In this document: piece by piece, positions 40,354 through 49,505 of the stretch | Numbering within the stretch: position 1 is the first letter of the stretch | Layout: the number at the start of each line of letters is the position of its first letter | Assembly: GCF_000347635.1 (NCBI RefSeq) | Contig: NC_020514.1 | Location: forward strand, 2,294,001 to 2,358,000 | Direction of reading: 5' to 3' | DNA length: 64,000 nucleotides | From: Paraglaciecola psychrophila 170 | GTDB taxonomy: Bacteria; Pseudomonadota; Gammaproteobacteria; Enterobacterales; Alteromonadaceae | Position numbers and translations under genes: made by a program | Notes under the pieces: model-generated | Told to the model about the DNA's origin: nothing | Database searches by the model: none | The model's input: only the letters and a program-made list of their open reading frames with translations

Positions 40354-43300
40354 GCTTTACTCCAATTCTCGATGGGGCGCTTAATTCCAATGACATCGCG
40401 CCATCGGCTGCCATGCAACCTCTTGATACGTTCACTTTCCCTTTGTATGGCGCTTCGTTAATTGAAGCCAGTGCTGGCACAGGCAAAACCTACACCATCG
40501 TTAATTTGTATATTCGTTTGTTACTTGGCCATGGCTGCGAACCTTTGGGAGTCGAGCAGATATTAGTGGTGACCTTCACCAATGCCGCCACAGGTGAATT
40601 AAAAGAGCGTATTCGCCAGCGTTTACGTAAAGCCTATTTAGACTTTTTTGCTAGGACCAGCAAAGACACTTTTATTCAGCAACTTATTGAGCAAAGCGAC
40701 AACGTTGAACTCGATTGCCAGCGTTTAGCCTTAGCCAGTAAACAGATGGATGAGGCCGCGGTGTATACCATTCACGGCTTTTGTCACAAAGCACTCACCG
40801 AGCACGCTTTTGAAAGTGGTGCTATGTATGAGCAGAGTTTCATATTAGATGAAAGTGAATGGCTGAAAATAGCTGCTGAGGATTATTGGCGTAAACATGT
40901 GGTGACTTTGCCACAATACACCTTACAGCTATTGCTAAAACATTGGGCGACACCTGATGCCATGATTAAAGAGATTGGTCGCTTGCTTAGTCAGCATGCC
41001 ACGCCGCATCAAACAAAAGATATTGATTCGGCTATCAAAAGTGTGGATCAATATGCCCAGCAGGTAACCAAGCTTAAACGTTGGTGGTTATCAAATGACG
41101 TTAGCCTACAACTTAGCAAGGCTAATCTGAATGGTCGAGCTAAATTAGGCAAGTTACCCACATTACAAGATATGCAGGCATTTTGTAAAAGTGACTTATT
41201 ACAAATAGATTTTGACAAAACGGGTTGGCAGCTCTTCTCCCCTGAACAAATAGCGAAGGCGGCTAAAAAAGGCAGTGAGGACTTATCCCACTTAGATTTT
41301 AGCCAGTTTGAACAATTACAAAGTATGCTGTTACGTTGCCAACAAAACTTAATCTTAGCGTTTAGCCAACACGCGATGTCGGTGGTGTCGACTAATCTTA
41401 AATCTCATAAAGACATGTTACATTTGTTATCGCCTGATGACCTATTAACGGGTTTGCAACGCGCTATAAGCCAACAAGCTGGCACAGATGACAATACGTT
41501 GGCTAACACCATTCGCCAAAAGTACCCAGCGGCATTGATTGATGAATTTCAAGATACCGACCCAGTTCAGTTTGAAGTATTCCAAGGCATTTACGGCTCT
41601 TCTCAGCAAGAGCCTGATTTGGGGCTTAGTGACAAGAATAGTGATGAGGATATTGACAATAATAGTGGTGAGAATAGTTTTGATAATAATTCCAAACTGA
41701 GTACCGAGATTAAGCATGGTGCTGATTCCAAGGGTAGCTCAAGGCTGTCAACATCCTGTTGGATCATGATTGGTGATCCCAAACAGGCTATTTATGCGTT
41801 TCGTGGCGCAGATATTTTTACCTATATCAAAGCCAAAGAGTGGGTGAATAATAAGCGGCATTTTACCCTAGCCACTAATTGGCGTTCAGCGCCGAAACTC
41901 GTCAATGGCATTAACCAATTATTTGGAACCAGCCGCAAAGGTTTTCTATTTGAACAAAGTATTCCTTTTTACCCCGTAAAAGCAGGGCAAGATTTTGATG
42001 GGTTAACTGTGCAGGGTAAGGTAGTTGAAAGTTTGGACTTTCAACATTTATGCAGCAGCGAAAACTTACCTATTTCAGCCAGCGATGCGTCTAATCAGCT
42101 AGCCATATCCACGGCCAATCAAATATCTCATTGGTTGCAGTTAGCCCAAACAGACCAAGCACAGATCAAAAATCGGGCTATTACTGCTGGAGATTGCTGT
42201 GTTTTAGTGCGTAATCGTAATGAAGCGCAAGTGATTAAAAATGCCTTGTCAGCGGTGAATGTGGCCAGTGTGTTTTTGGCTCGTAAAAGTGTGTTTTCTA
42301 CCCAGATTGCAGCCGACGTATTTAGATTACTCAAAGCCCTTAGCCAACCTACAGATGAAAGACTATTAAAAGCAGCCTTGATGAGTGAGTTGTTTACGTT
42401 TAACGCCCAGCAGCTAGATACTTTATTTAACGATGAATCAAGCTGGCAAGATGTGTTAGAACAACGTTTTTACTGGCATCAAACCTGGCAAAAACAAGGT
42501 TTGATCCGCGCCATAAACCAAGTGCTACAGCACTTTAATGTCGAACAAGGTTTGATTAAACATCAACCCGATGGTTTAAGGCGCGTGACTGATTTACGCC
42601 ATTTAACCGAGTTATTACAACAACAAAGTTTACAGTTGGTGGGCGAAGCACAGCTTATTCACTGGTTTGAAAGCTGTTTGTTAGAGCCCGATCACAACAG
42701 CGACAATCAACAAATGCGTCTAGAAAGTGACGCCAATTTAGTACAGATTATTACCTTGCATTCATCTAAGGGGTTGGAGTTCCCGTTAGTGTTCATCCCT
42801 TTCGCCAGCAGTTATAAAACAGCGCAACAAGCTCTGTATCACAATGATGAACAGCAGCTTGAAGTCGACTTTTTGATACAAGAACAAAATCTTCAAAAAG
42901 CAGATTTTGAGCGTTTGGCCGAAGATATCCGTTTGTTTTATGTGGCTGTCACCCGAGCCGTTTATTATTGCTCTATTGGTGTGTGGAATATCACTTTAGG
43001 CAAAAGCAAAAAAGTATCAGGCTTTGGTCAATCTGCTTTGGGTTGTTTGTTGATGTCGGCTAAAGATCAGCCTGATAGTCATACACAAGAGCATGCTAAA
43101 GTAGCCATTACCGACCAACATATCAGTCAGCGCATTCAAGCCTTGTCTGCTAAATGTGACTTGTCATATCGTCACTTTACTCAAGCGCAAAGCGAATCAC
43201 CTCAAGGGCTTGTGTCACAAGACAGTGATGCCGAACTACCTAAACTCAAAGCCTTAAATCTAACAAGGCCAGTTAGCAGGGCATGGCGTTTAACCAGTTA

Positions 43301-44381
43301 TTCAGCCATTAGTAGTCAGCAAGCACACTTGGATATGCCTGCACCGGGGCAAGATGAAGGCCAAGACCCAGTGCTAAATCTATTGTTAAACCAAGCGCAG
43401 GATGAAGCACTCACTGAGCAATCATCATTAAATTCTGAGCTGGCGCAAAACCCCTTTAGTTTTGAGCGCGGCGCCAATGCAGGTTCGTTTTTACACGGTA
43501 TATTAGAAAATATAGATCTGCAGAAACCAGAACAGTTGGCAGAGGTGATCACTCAACAATCCATTTGGTTTGGTATTGGAGAACAATGGCATGACTGCTT
43601 AGAAAACTGGTTAACAGATGTATTGCTTGCACCCTTTAATGTCGAAGCAGAAGCTGAACAAGTAACAGAAACTAACACCCAAACGCCCAGTATCAGTTTG
43701 TCTAAGTTATCTGCGAAACAAGTCAAAGTGGAAATGGAATTTCACATGCCTTTGCATGAAGTCAAGGTAAGCGACTTCAATCGCATCATCAATCAGTATT
43801 CCAAACAACATAAGCGTGACTACCAGTTTGAGCAACTTAATGGCATGATCAAAGGTTTTATCGACTTAATGTTTGAATTTGAAGGCAAGTTTTATGTCGC
43901 CGATTATAAATCCAACCACTTAGGTGATAGTTATGACAGCTATCACTATTCGGCTATGGAACAAGCGATGACAGGGCATGATTATCACTTACAAGCCATT
44001 CTCTATACCTTGGCTTTGCATCGCTGGCTAAAATACAAACTACCTAACTATGATTATCACACCCATATAGGCGGTGCTTATTACTTATTTATAAGGGGCA
44101 TGAGTCAAACAGAACCCGGCAACGGTGTGTATTTTGTGCTACCTGAAAAACCAATGATAGAAGCATTAGACGATTTGTTCTCCGGCAAACCATCATCAAA
44201 AACAGAACAAGGTAATAACAGCCCTGAGCCTCTTAAAGAACTTGAGACAAAAAACAGCCCTGAGCCGAAAAGCAGCCCTGAGCCGAAAAGCAGTCCTGAG
44301 CCGAAAAGCAGCCCTGATCCCAAAGATAAACCTGAGCCCAATAAAAACCCGCAACAACAAGGACAGTTAGACTTATGGTAA
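40350..44381 (+). CDS. recB: Exodeoxyribonuclease V beta subunit
   Basis: 1343 residues (E. coli 1180). SF1A helicase motifs: Walker A EASAGTGKTYTIV (~38-50), DEFQDTDPVQF (motif II), GDPKQAIYAFRGAD (motif III), HSSKGLEFP (motif V), FYVAVTRA (motif VI); then the nuclease domain with GMIKGFIDLMFE and DYKSNHLG. Two additions set it apart: an Asn/Asp/Ser-rich insert of ~45 residues between motifs II and III, and a C-terminal tail of PEPKSS repeats. It drives 3'-5' unwinding and DNA cutting in RecBCD. Confidence 0.96.
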   Translation: MSFTPILDGALNSNDIAPSAAMQPLDTFTFPLYGASLIEASAGTGKTYTIVNLYIRLLLGHGCEPLGVEQILVVTFTNAATGELKERIRQRLRKAYLDFFARTSKDTFIQQLIEQSDNVELDCQRLALASKQMDEAAVYTIHGFCHKALTEHAFESGAMYEQSFILDESEWLKIAAEDYWRKHVVTLPQYTLQLLLKHWATPDAMIKEIGRLLSQHATPHQTKDIDSAIKSVDQYAQQVTKLKRWWLSNDVSLQLSKANLNGRAKLGKLPTLQDMQAFCKSDLLQIDFDKTGWQLFSPEQIAKAAKKGSEDLSHLDFSQFEQLQSMLLRCQQNLILAFSQHAMSVVSTNLKSHKDMLHLLSPDDLLTGLQRAISQQAGTDDNTLANTIRQKYPAALIDEFQDTDPVQFEVFQGIYGSSQQEPDLGLSDKNSDEDIDNNSGENSFDNNSKLSTEIKHGADSKGSSRLSTSCWIMIGDPKQAIYAFRGADIFTYIKAKEWVNNKRHFTLATNWRSAPKLVNGINQLFGTSRKGFLFEQSIPFYPVKAGQDFDGLTVQGKVVESLDFQHLCSSENLPISASDASNQLAISTANQISHWLQLAQTDQAQIKNRAITAGDCCVLVRNRNEAQVIKNALSAVNVASVFLARKSVFSTQIAADVFRLLKALSQPTDERLLKAALMSELFTFNAQQLDTLFNDESSWQDVLEQRFYWHQTWQKQGLIRAINQVLQHFNVEQGLIKHQPDGLRRVTDLRHLTELLQQQSLQLVGEAQLIHWFESCLLEPDHNSDNQQMRLESDANLVQIITLHSSKGLEFPLVFIPFASSYKTAQQALYHNDEQQLEVDFLIQEQNLQKADFERLAEDIRLFYVAVTRAVYYCSIGVWNITLGKSKKVSGFGQSALGCLLMSAKDQPDSHTQEHAKVAITDQHISQRIQALSAKCDLSYRHFTQAQSESPQGLVSQDSDAELPKLKALNLTRPVSRAWRLTSYSAISSQQAHLDMPAPGQDEGQDPVLNLLLNQAQDEALTEQSSLNSELAQNPFSFERGANAGSFLHGILENIDLQKPEQLAEVITQQSIWFGIGEQWHDCLENWLTDVLLAPFNVEAEAEQVTETNTQTPSISLSKLSAKQVKVEMEFHMPLHEVKVSDFNRIINQYSKQHKRDYQFEQLNGMIKGFIDLMFEFEGKFYVADYKSNHLGDSYDSYHYSAMEQAMTGHDYHLQAILYTLALHRWLKYKLPNYDYHTHIGGAYYLFIRGMSQTEPGNGVYFVLPEKPMIEALDDLFSGKPSSKTEQGNNSPEPLKELETKNSPEPKSSPEPKSSPEPKSSPDPKDKPEPNKNPQQQGQLDLW
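44253..44330 (+). repeat. 18-bp tandem repeat at the recB 3' end
   Basis: Units of agccctgagccgaaaagc, about four copies with single changes, encode SPEPKS repeats in the extreme C-terminus of RecB. The unit is slippage-prone and keeps the frame (18 bp). Confidence 0.85.
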
Positions 44382-44388
44382 ACCCCCT

Positions 44389-46398
44389 ATGTTGATGCAA
44401 GTTCAAAACAATTCAGCCTTAAAAGACGGTCTTGAGCAATTGCTTAAAATGTCAAAAATACGTGCTATCGATATGGCATTTGCAGACTTTATTTACAGTG
44501 AAGAGTCGGCCCAAGATGCTTCAGACACGTCAGCTAGAGAATGCCTAACTATGCTGTCAGCTTTCGTGAGCGCCCAATCAGGTGAACAACACAGCTGTAT
44601 TGATTTAGAAAAACTAGGTCAACCATTTTTAGGTGTATACCGTTTTCCAGAATTAAGCACGATGCTCAGTTATATTCAAAACGCAGTTACTTTCGCACGC
44701 TTGTCTGCAACGGGTATTAGCTTAAATGAACCAACAGCAAAACCCATTATCTTACAAGATGGCAAACTATACTTGCAGCGATATTGGCAATATGAGTCGC
44801 AATTAGCCGCTATAATCAGAGAAAAAGCGACTAAAACACTCGACTTGGATATAACGGCTGCAAAAGTTTTATTAAGTGATTTGTTTGATGAAGAACATAA
44901 TAATGCAGAACAAGGGCAAACTCTAGATTGGCAGAAAATAGCGGTATGTATCGCTGCCAGCCAAAAACTCAGTTTTATAACAGGTGGTCCCGGTACAGGT
45001 AAAACCACCACAGTCACAAAGTTGTTAGCGTTATTACAAGGACTTGCCGCTCGAAAGGGAAATGTCCTCAACATACAATTGGTCGCGCCAACAGGCAAAG
45101 CCGCCGCTAGACTCACAGAATCTATCAGCGCAGCAAAAATAAAATTACCAAACGCTTTACAAGCAAACCTACCGGAACAATGCCAAACCATTCATCGTTT
45201 ATTAGGTGCTAAACCACAGAGCCCGCATTTCAGAGCCAACGCCATTCACCCATTACATTTGGATGTACTGGTGCTCGATGAAGCATCAATGGTCGACTTA
45301 CCTTTAATGGCAAAACTATTCGCCGCATTGCCAAAAGATGCGAAGATCATCTTGTTAGGCGATCAAGACCAACTCGCCTCAGTAGAAACAGGCAGTGTGT
45401 TATCTGATATTTGCGCTGCCAGTGACTTACAAGGTGATAACCCCAACAATGCTTTATTGATTTACAGCGATGCTATGCAGCAACACCTAACTAAGTTGAT
45501 TTATTTACCCACTTCAACGGCTATACCCAATTTGGAAACCAACACTTCAATAACCAAGCGAAGTGATATACGAGGTAGTGTTATTCAAGATAACGTGGTG
45601 AGGTTACTTAAAAGCCATCGATTTGGTGAAAACAGTGGTATTGGCCAATTGGCCAAGCAAGTTAAAGTAGGGCAGGTTAACCAGAGTATTAGTTTATTAA
45701 ATGATGAACAATTCACCGATATTAACTGGCATCAACCTATACAAACTACACCGCAAACCGTCGCAAACGAAATATTAAAAACACTTATCACTCAACTGTT
45801 GCCGATTTATCAACAATACACCCAAGCCATTCAACAAGGTGACCTACGCCAAGCATTTAAATATTGGGATCAACAACAAGTATTATGCGCACAAAAAAGT
45901 GGATACTGGGGTGTTACGCAGTTAAATGCTCTGATTGAGAGCGAACTACACAAACAAGGCTTAATCGATAACACCAAAGATTTCTATATCGGCCGACCCG
46001 TCATGCTGTCGAAAAATGATCACCAACTGAAGTTGTTTAATGGAGATGTAGGCATAGTGATGCCAGACCCTGACAATGCGGCTTTAACTAAAGTGTGGTT
46101 TGTTACGCCCGAGGGCGACTTGCGCGGATTACTACCTAGCCGATTACCTAGTTTAGAGACGTTGTATGCGATGACGATCCATAAGAGTCAAGGGTCGGAA
46201 TTTGAGTCGGTTTATTTATGTTTGCCGCCTATTACAGTTAATAATCAAGGGCGAGGGTTGAATCGAGAATTGATTTATACGGGACTAACTCGGGCGAAGA
46301 AGCAGTTTATGTTATTTGCAGAAGCTAAAGCGTTGAGTGTGAGTTTGGGGCAGCAATGTGTGCGGGGAAGTGGTTTGGCTGGGCGGTTGTTGGGGTGA
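44389..46398 (+). CDS. recD: Exodeoxyribonuclease V alpha subunit
   Basis: 669 residues. SF1B helicase: Walker A TGGPGTGKTTTV (~201-212), LVLDEASMVDL (motif II), LGDQDQLASVE (motif III), MTIHKSQGSEFE (motif V), YTGLTRAKKQ (motif VI). It moves 5'-3' in the RecBCD complex and is needed for exonuclease activity. It starts eight bases after recB; ATG at 44395 is an alternative start. Completes the recC-recB-recD operon. Confidence 0.95.
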   Translation: MLMQVQNNSALKDGLEQLLKMSKIRAIDMAFADFIYSEESAQDASDTSARECLTMLSAFVSAQSGEQHSCIDLEKLGQPFLGVYRFPELSTMLSYIQNAVTFARLSATGISLNEPTAKPIILQDGKLYLQRYWQYESQLAAIIREKATKTLDLDITAAKVLLSDLFDEEHNNAEQGQTLDWQKIAVCIAASQKLSFITGGPGTGKTTTVTKLLALLQGLAARKGNVLNIQLVAPTGKAAARLTESISAAKIKLPNALQANLPEQCQTIHRLLGAKPQSPHFRANAIHPLHLDVLVLDEASMVDLPLMAKLFAALPKDAKIILLGDQDQLASVETGSVLSDICAASDLQGDNPNNALLIYSDAMQQHLTKLIYLPTSTAIPNLETNTSITKRSDIRGSVIQDNVVRLLKSHRFGENSGIGQLAKQVKVGQVNQSISLLNDEQFTDINWHQPIQTTPQTVANEILKTLITQLLPIYQQYTQAIQQGDLRQAFKYWDQQQVLCAQKSGYWGVTQLNALIESELHKQGLIDNTKDFYIGRPVMLSKNDHQLKLFNGDVGIVMPDPDNAALTKVWFVTPEGDLRGLLPSRLPSLETLYAMTIHKSQGSEFESVYLCLPPITVNNQGRGLNRELIYTGLTRAKKQFMLFAEAKALSVSLGQQCVRGSGLAGRLLG

Positions 46399-46561
46399 AA
46401 ATTGATGCTCTTTTATTTCTTAGACCCAAACCTTTGTATTGTGTAGTAGCAATCGCCATAGTTATTTTTATTAACTTTTTTATCAACTCTTTAATAAACC
46501 GTCCATTGTAGATAGTGCGTGATGGCTAATCATTTTTAAATGAATTATAACGAATGACTCG

Positions 46562-47644
46562 TTAATTGTTTCTTGTTATTTTGTTAAAAGTAAGATGCTG
46601 GTCAGGCAAATCAATAGGGCTTATTGTGCCTGCTCGCCTACTGCCCACTACATGCGTATATATTTCTGTGGTTCTGAGATCAGCATGACCCAATAATTCT
46701 TGTACTGTCCGAATATCCGCCCCTGATTGTAATAATCGGGTTGCACAAATTTGTCTGGAGCTAAATTTGAACATCCGCAGGATGGCCCGAAGGGTAAAAT
46801 GCAAGGACGTATTTTATAAATGAGTGGCGAAACGTATGTGCAGTCACCCGTTTCATCACACCTGATTTAGATACAGCTTGCCTTAAATACTTGGCGTAAG
46901 AAGTTTCATGTATATGATGACGGCAAATGTAACCATCAATTGGGTGTGTGCAACGCACACTTGACGGAAACAAAAATTGCCAGCTCATTTGCTTAGCAGC
47001 ATTACCACATTTTCTAATTAGTGAAGGGGGAAGAGATGCCATACCAAAACCTTCGCACATATCTTTATCATGGCACTTCTTAGCAATAGCCATCTGATTT
47101 TTAATAGAATCAGCGAGCGATTGTGGCAACAATGTATACCTATCTTTTCCACTAAATACAAAAATGGATTGATTTATAAAATCAATGTCTTTTACACGTA
47201 GACGCAACGCCTCGTGCACCCTTAAACCACAACCATATAAAATAGCTGTTATCAGCCAATACTTACCCAACATACATTTTAATATTTTTTGCACTTCTTC
47301 AGCATTTAACACAGTAGGTAGATTTCTAGGCTTTTTAGCATAACCAAACTTCAGATTTTTAAGCTCTCTATCCAATACATGTTTATACATAAATACAATC
47401 GCACATAATGCTTGATTTTGTGTGGCCGCACTAACGCCTCTAGAAACAGCAAGGTGAGATAAAAATGTCTCTACCTCTTTATTGCCCATTTCATTTGGAT
47501 GCTTTAAATGATGAAAACGAATAAAGTACCTTGCCCAATACAAATAAGACTTTTCAGTTTTCAAATGTACTGTTTTGTGCGAATAACCGCTCGAATTGAT
47601 TCTATAAAAGGTGACATATTGACTTCCCCAAGTGCTGTATATAT
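46562..47644 (-). pseudogene. intI: Integron integrase IntI, split by a 73-bp insertion and 5'-truncated
   Basis: Tyrosine recombinase with the IntI layout: TEKSYLYWARYFIRFHHLKHPNEMG, NLPTVLNAEEV, CGLRVHEALRLRVKD (first Arg), the IntI-specific extra helix (EGFGMASLPPSLIRKCGNAAKQMSW, which separates IntI from XerC/D), HTFRHS (HxxR). After RHSF a 73-bp insert brings a stop; the proper frame resumes at [23 protein letters not shown] and the catalytic Tyr in IYTHV. The 5' end is replaced by the IS1595 end. It lies antisense to the cassettes to its right, the normal intI arrangement. Catalytic residues are all present, but the protein is broken. Confidence 0.85.
46745..46817. repeat. 73-bp insertion inside intI, short palindromic element
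   Basis: Interrupts the intI reading frame between codons for Phe and Ala of HSF-ATR. On the minus strand it contains the mini-hairpins accc-ttc-gggc and catcc-tgc-ggatg and a repeated aaattt. It resembles small REP/MITE-type repeats scattered in related genomes, but family identity cannot be shown here. Confidence 0.6.
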
Positions 47645-48684
47645 AAGGGGTATCCACTTACCTCCACCTATGTCAATATGTAGTGGTGGCTATTTCATTA
47701 AATTCACTAAAATCGGGTAAAGATTATCCCGGAAATTGGACTCAGTTTTTACAATGGTTTCCGGATGATAATGCATGCCTTCAGTTTCTGGAGCACTTAC
47801 GTTGGCCCTCTGGTTTTGTATGCCCACGTTGTCTCAAATTATCCAAACCTTATCATTTAACTCGCGGCCGAATGATGTGTCCTATATGTCGATATCAAGG
47901 CACGGTGACAGCAGGTACATTATTTGAAAAAAGCCGAACTCCCTTAACTAATTGGTTTGCCGCAGCTTGGTATATCACTAATGAAAAACACGGAGTGAGT
48001 GCGTTAGGTCTGCAAAGGTTACTTGGGTTAGGTAGTTATCAAACTGCATGGACAATGTTGCATCGTTACCGGCGGGCGATGGTCAACCCCAGTCGCGGAA
48101 AATTATCAGGTTTTGTCGAAGTAGATGAAACCTACGTGGGTGGCTCTGATAAAGCGAAAACCCGTGCTCCTTGTGCCCAAAGTAAGAAATCAATTGTGGC
48201 TATAGCGGTTGAAATTAAAAAGCCCAAGGGATTTGGCAGAATAAGGTTAAAACGTATTGAAGCGGCAACGCAAGTTCAATTACATTCGTTTATACAAGAA
48301 ACGATAGAGCCCGGTTCAGTCGTCCAAACAGATGGTTCAAGTGCCTATCATAGAATTCATGAGTTTGGTTATGAGCGTAATAAGCTGGTTCAACTTGGGT
48401 CTAAAGAGCCTGCCCATGAGACGTTAGTCGGTGTGCATAGAGTTGCTTCACTATTGAAAAGATGGATATTAGGAACTCATCAAGGCTCAGTAGGGCATGA
48501 ACATTTAGATAGTTATCTCGACGAATATGCCTTTCGTTTTAATCGTCGAGCATCTAATTCACGTGGTTTACTATTTTATAGATTGCTTGAACAAGCGGTG
48601 GTTACACCACCCGTTAGTTATGAAAATATCAAAAAGCGCTAAACACAACATGTAGTGGGTAGTGGAGCTAACAAGATACCCCTT
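47645..48684 (+). mobile_element. IS1595-family insertion sequence, copy 1
   Basis: 1040 bp from aaggggtatc to gatacccctt with longer imperfect inverted ends (ggggtatc-n3-tta-n-ctccac). It carries one transposase gene. The same element, about 99% identical by eye, lies at 54281-55320 in the same orientation. Flanks are AT-rich (tatat), so a target duplication is hard to define. It has cut off the 5' end of intI. Confidence 0.85.
47683..48642 (+). CDS. IS1595-family transposase, copy 1
   Basis: 319 residues. The N-terminal zinc ribbon has CPRC...CPIC (~49-52 and ~70-73). The catalytic DDE-type domain begins at FVEVDETYVGG (~146), with KKSIVAIAVE, VQTDGSSAYH (second Asp) and HEHLDSYLDEYAFRFNRR near the end. 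It starts at GTG and differs from copy 2 at only a few residues (e.g. SLN/SSN, GKD/GRD, HEF/HEL). It appears intact, so transposition and recombination between copies are possible. Confidence 0.88.
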   Translation: MVAISLNSLKSGKDYPGNWTQFLQWFPDDNACLQFLEHLRWPSGFVCPRCLKLSKPYHLTRGRMMCPICRYQGTVTAGTLFEKSRTPLTNWFAAAWYITNEKHGVSALGLQRLLGLGSYQTAWTMLHRYRRAMVNPSRGKLSGFVEVDETYVGGSDKAKTRAPCAQSKKSIVAIAVEIKKPKGFGRIRLKRIEAATQVQLHSFIQETIEPGSVVQTDGSSAYHRIHEFGYERNKLVQLGSKEPAHETLVGVHRVASLLKRWILGTHQGSVGHEHLDSYLDEYAFRFNRRASNSRGLLFYRLLEQAVVTPPVSYENIKKR

Positions 48685-48718
48685 ATATTAAAACAGTACT
48701 TATTACTAAGGAGCAAGG

Positions 48719-48914
48719 ATGTCTAACTCGCCATTTTTAACGTTAATTTCGGATACCATGTTTGAGCGTCGTTATGCAAAAAGGACGATTGAAACGTACT
48801 TAATTTGGATAAAAGGATTTATTTATTTTCACCATAAAAAACACCCTGCTCACATGGGGGATACTGAGGTTGAAGCGTATTTGAATCACTTAGTGATAAA
48901 CAAAAATGTCGCTG
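48719..48914 (+). pseudogene. Second integron-integrase fragment (N-terminal 65 residues only)
   Basis: A good ribosome-binding site (aaggag) precedes MSNSPFLTLISDTMFERRY, and the reading continues RTIETYLIWIKGFIYFHHKKHPAHMGDTEVEAYLNHL, clearly the SAM-like N-domain of an IntI-type recombinase. Homology ends at VAAS, where intact genes read STQNQAL. It differs in sequence from the intI at 46562-47644 and has the opposite orientation, so it is a relic of a second integrase, not the missing 5' end of the first. Confidence 0.7.
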
Positions 48915-49087
48915 CCAGCGAAATTTGAGCACCGCCAATGTCATGCCGGTTTCAAGTCTTAACCCATATTTTGCCTTGTCTTTTTCTCCGTGCTCTCTGT
49001 GGTGAAAATGCTTTAGCTCTGGTGGTTGTTTCTTTCCCGCCTAAAGGCGGTCCTACATTTCAAGTTTTTGCTGTCGTTAACTTACAA

Positions 49088-49421
49088 CTATCGGGGTCAG
49101 AACAAAGTTAAATTAACTCTTACGCCACCTCCTTCCTGCGGCGTACACAATAAATCGACGTAATAAGTCATTAATACCCAAGCATGAATATCAACTCTAC
49201 ACTTAATAGAAAGCTCTTTTAACCAACCCACATAAGCAAAAAAATTTTGTTCACTACCCAAACAAATTTGACGGTTATTACCCCGTTGAATAATATGCTG
49301 TGCAATACCAATTGGGCAGGTACACGGCAAAGGACTCATAGGATGTCCTTATCTTTGAGTTAAGTCAGCAACAAGGTTAGCCTATGCGTTATTTAACGTT
49401 GTTCTGACCCCGATAGTTTAC
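49088..49421 (-). mobile_element. RAYT/Y1-transposase remnant element, copy A
   Basis: About 334 bp flanked by inverted motifs tatcggggtcagaacaaag (left) and cgttgttctgaccccgata (right). It encloses an 80-residue minus-strand frame. A near-identical copy lies at 53733-54062. The left and right motifs resemble the REP-type palindromes recognised by Y1 (HUH) transposases. Confidence 0.65.
49097..49339 (-). pseudogene. Y1/RAYT transposase N-terminal fragment, copy A
   Basis: 80 residues. The start CPIGIAQHIIQRGNNRQICLG is typical of REP-associated Y1 transposases, but the HUH metal motif that usually reads TNHVHLL here reads TYYVDLL, so both His are lost, and the protein ends soon after. The catalytic Tyr region is missing. 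Only one residue (SIK versus SVK) differs from copy B. Inactive. Confidence 0.7.
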
Positions 49422-49500
49422 TGACCCCGATAGTTTATTTAACGTTGTTCTTACCCCGATAGTTCTGCCCCGATAGTTTCTGACCCCGATAGTTTCTGCG
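49406..49500. repeat. Array of five ccccgatagtt motifs
   Basis: The motif begins near 49408, 49425, 49454, 49468 and 49485, mostly preceded by ctga or ctta. These are copies of the outer half of the RAYT-element end, directly after copy A and up to the stop codon of the TonB receptor gene. Related copies stand at 53701-53755 and 54045-54085. Confidence 0.75.
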
Positions 49501-49505
49501 TTATT

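Noticed and set aside
44676..45191. 171-codon minus-strand frame inside recD
   Set aside because: Antisense shadow over the RecD helicase motifs.
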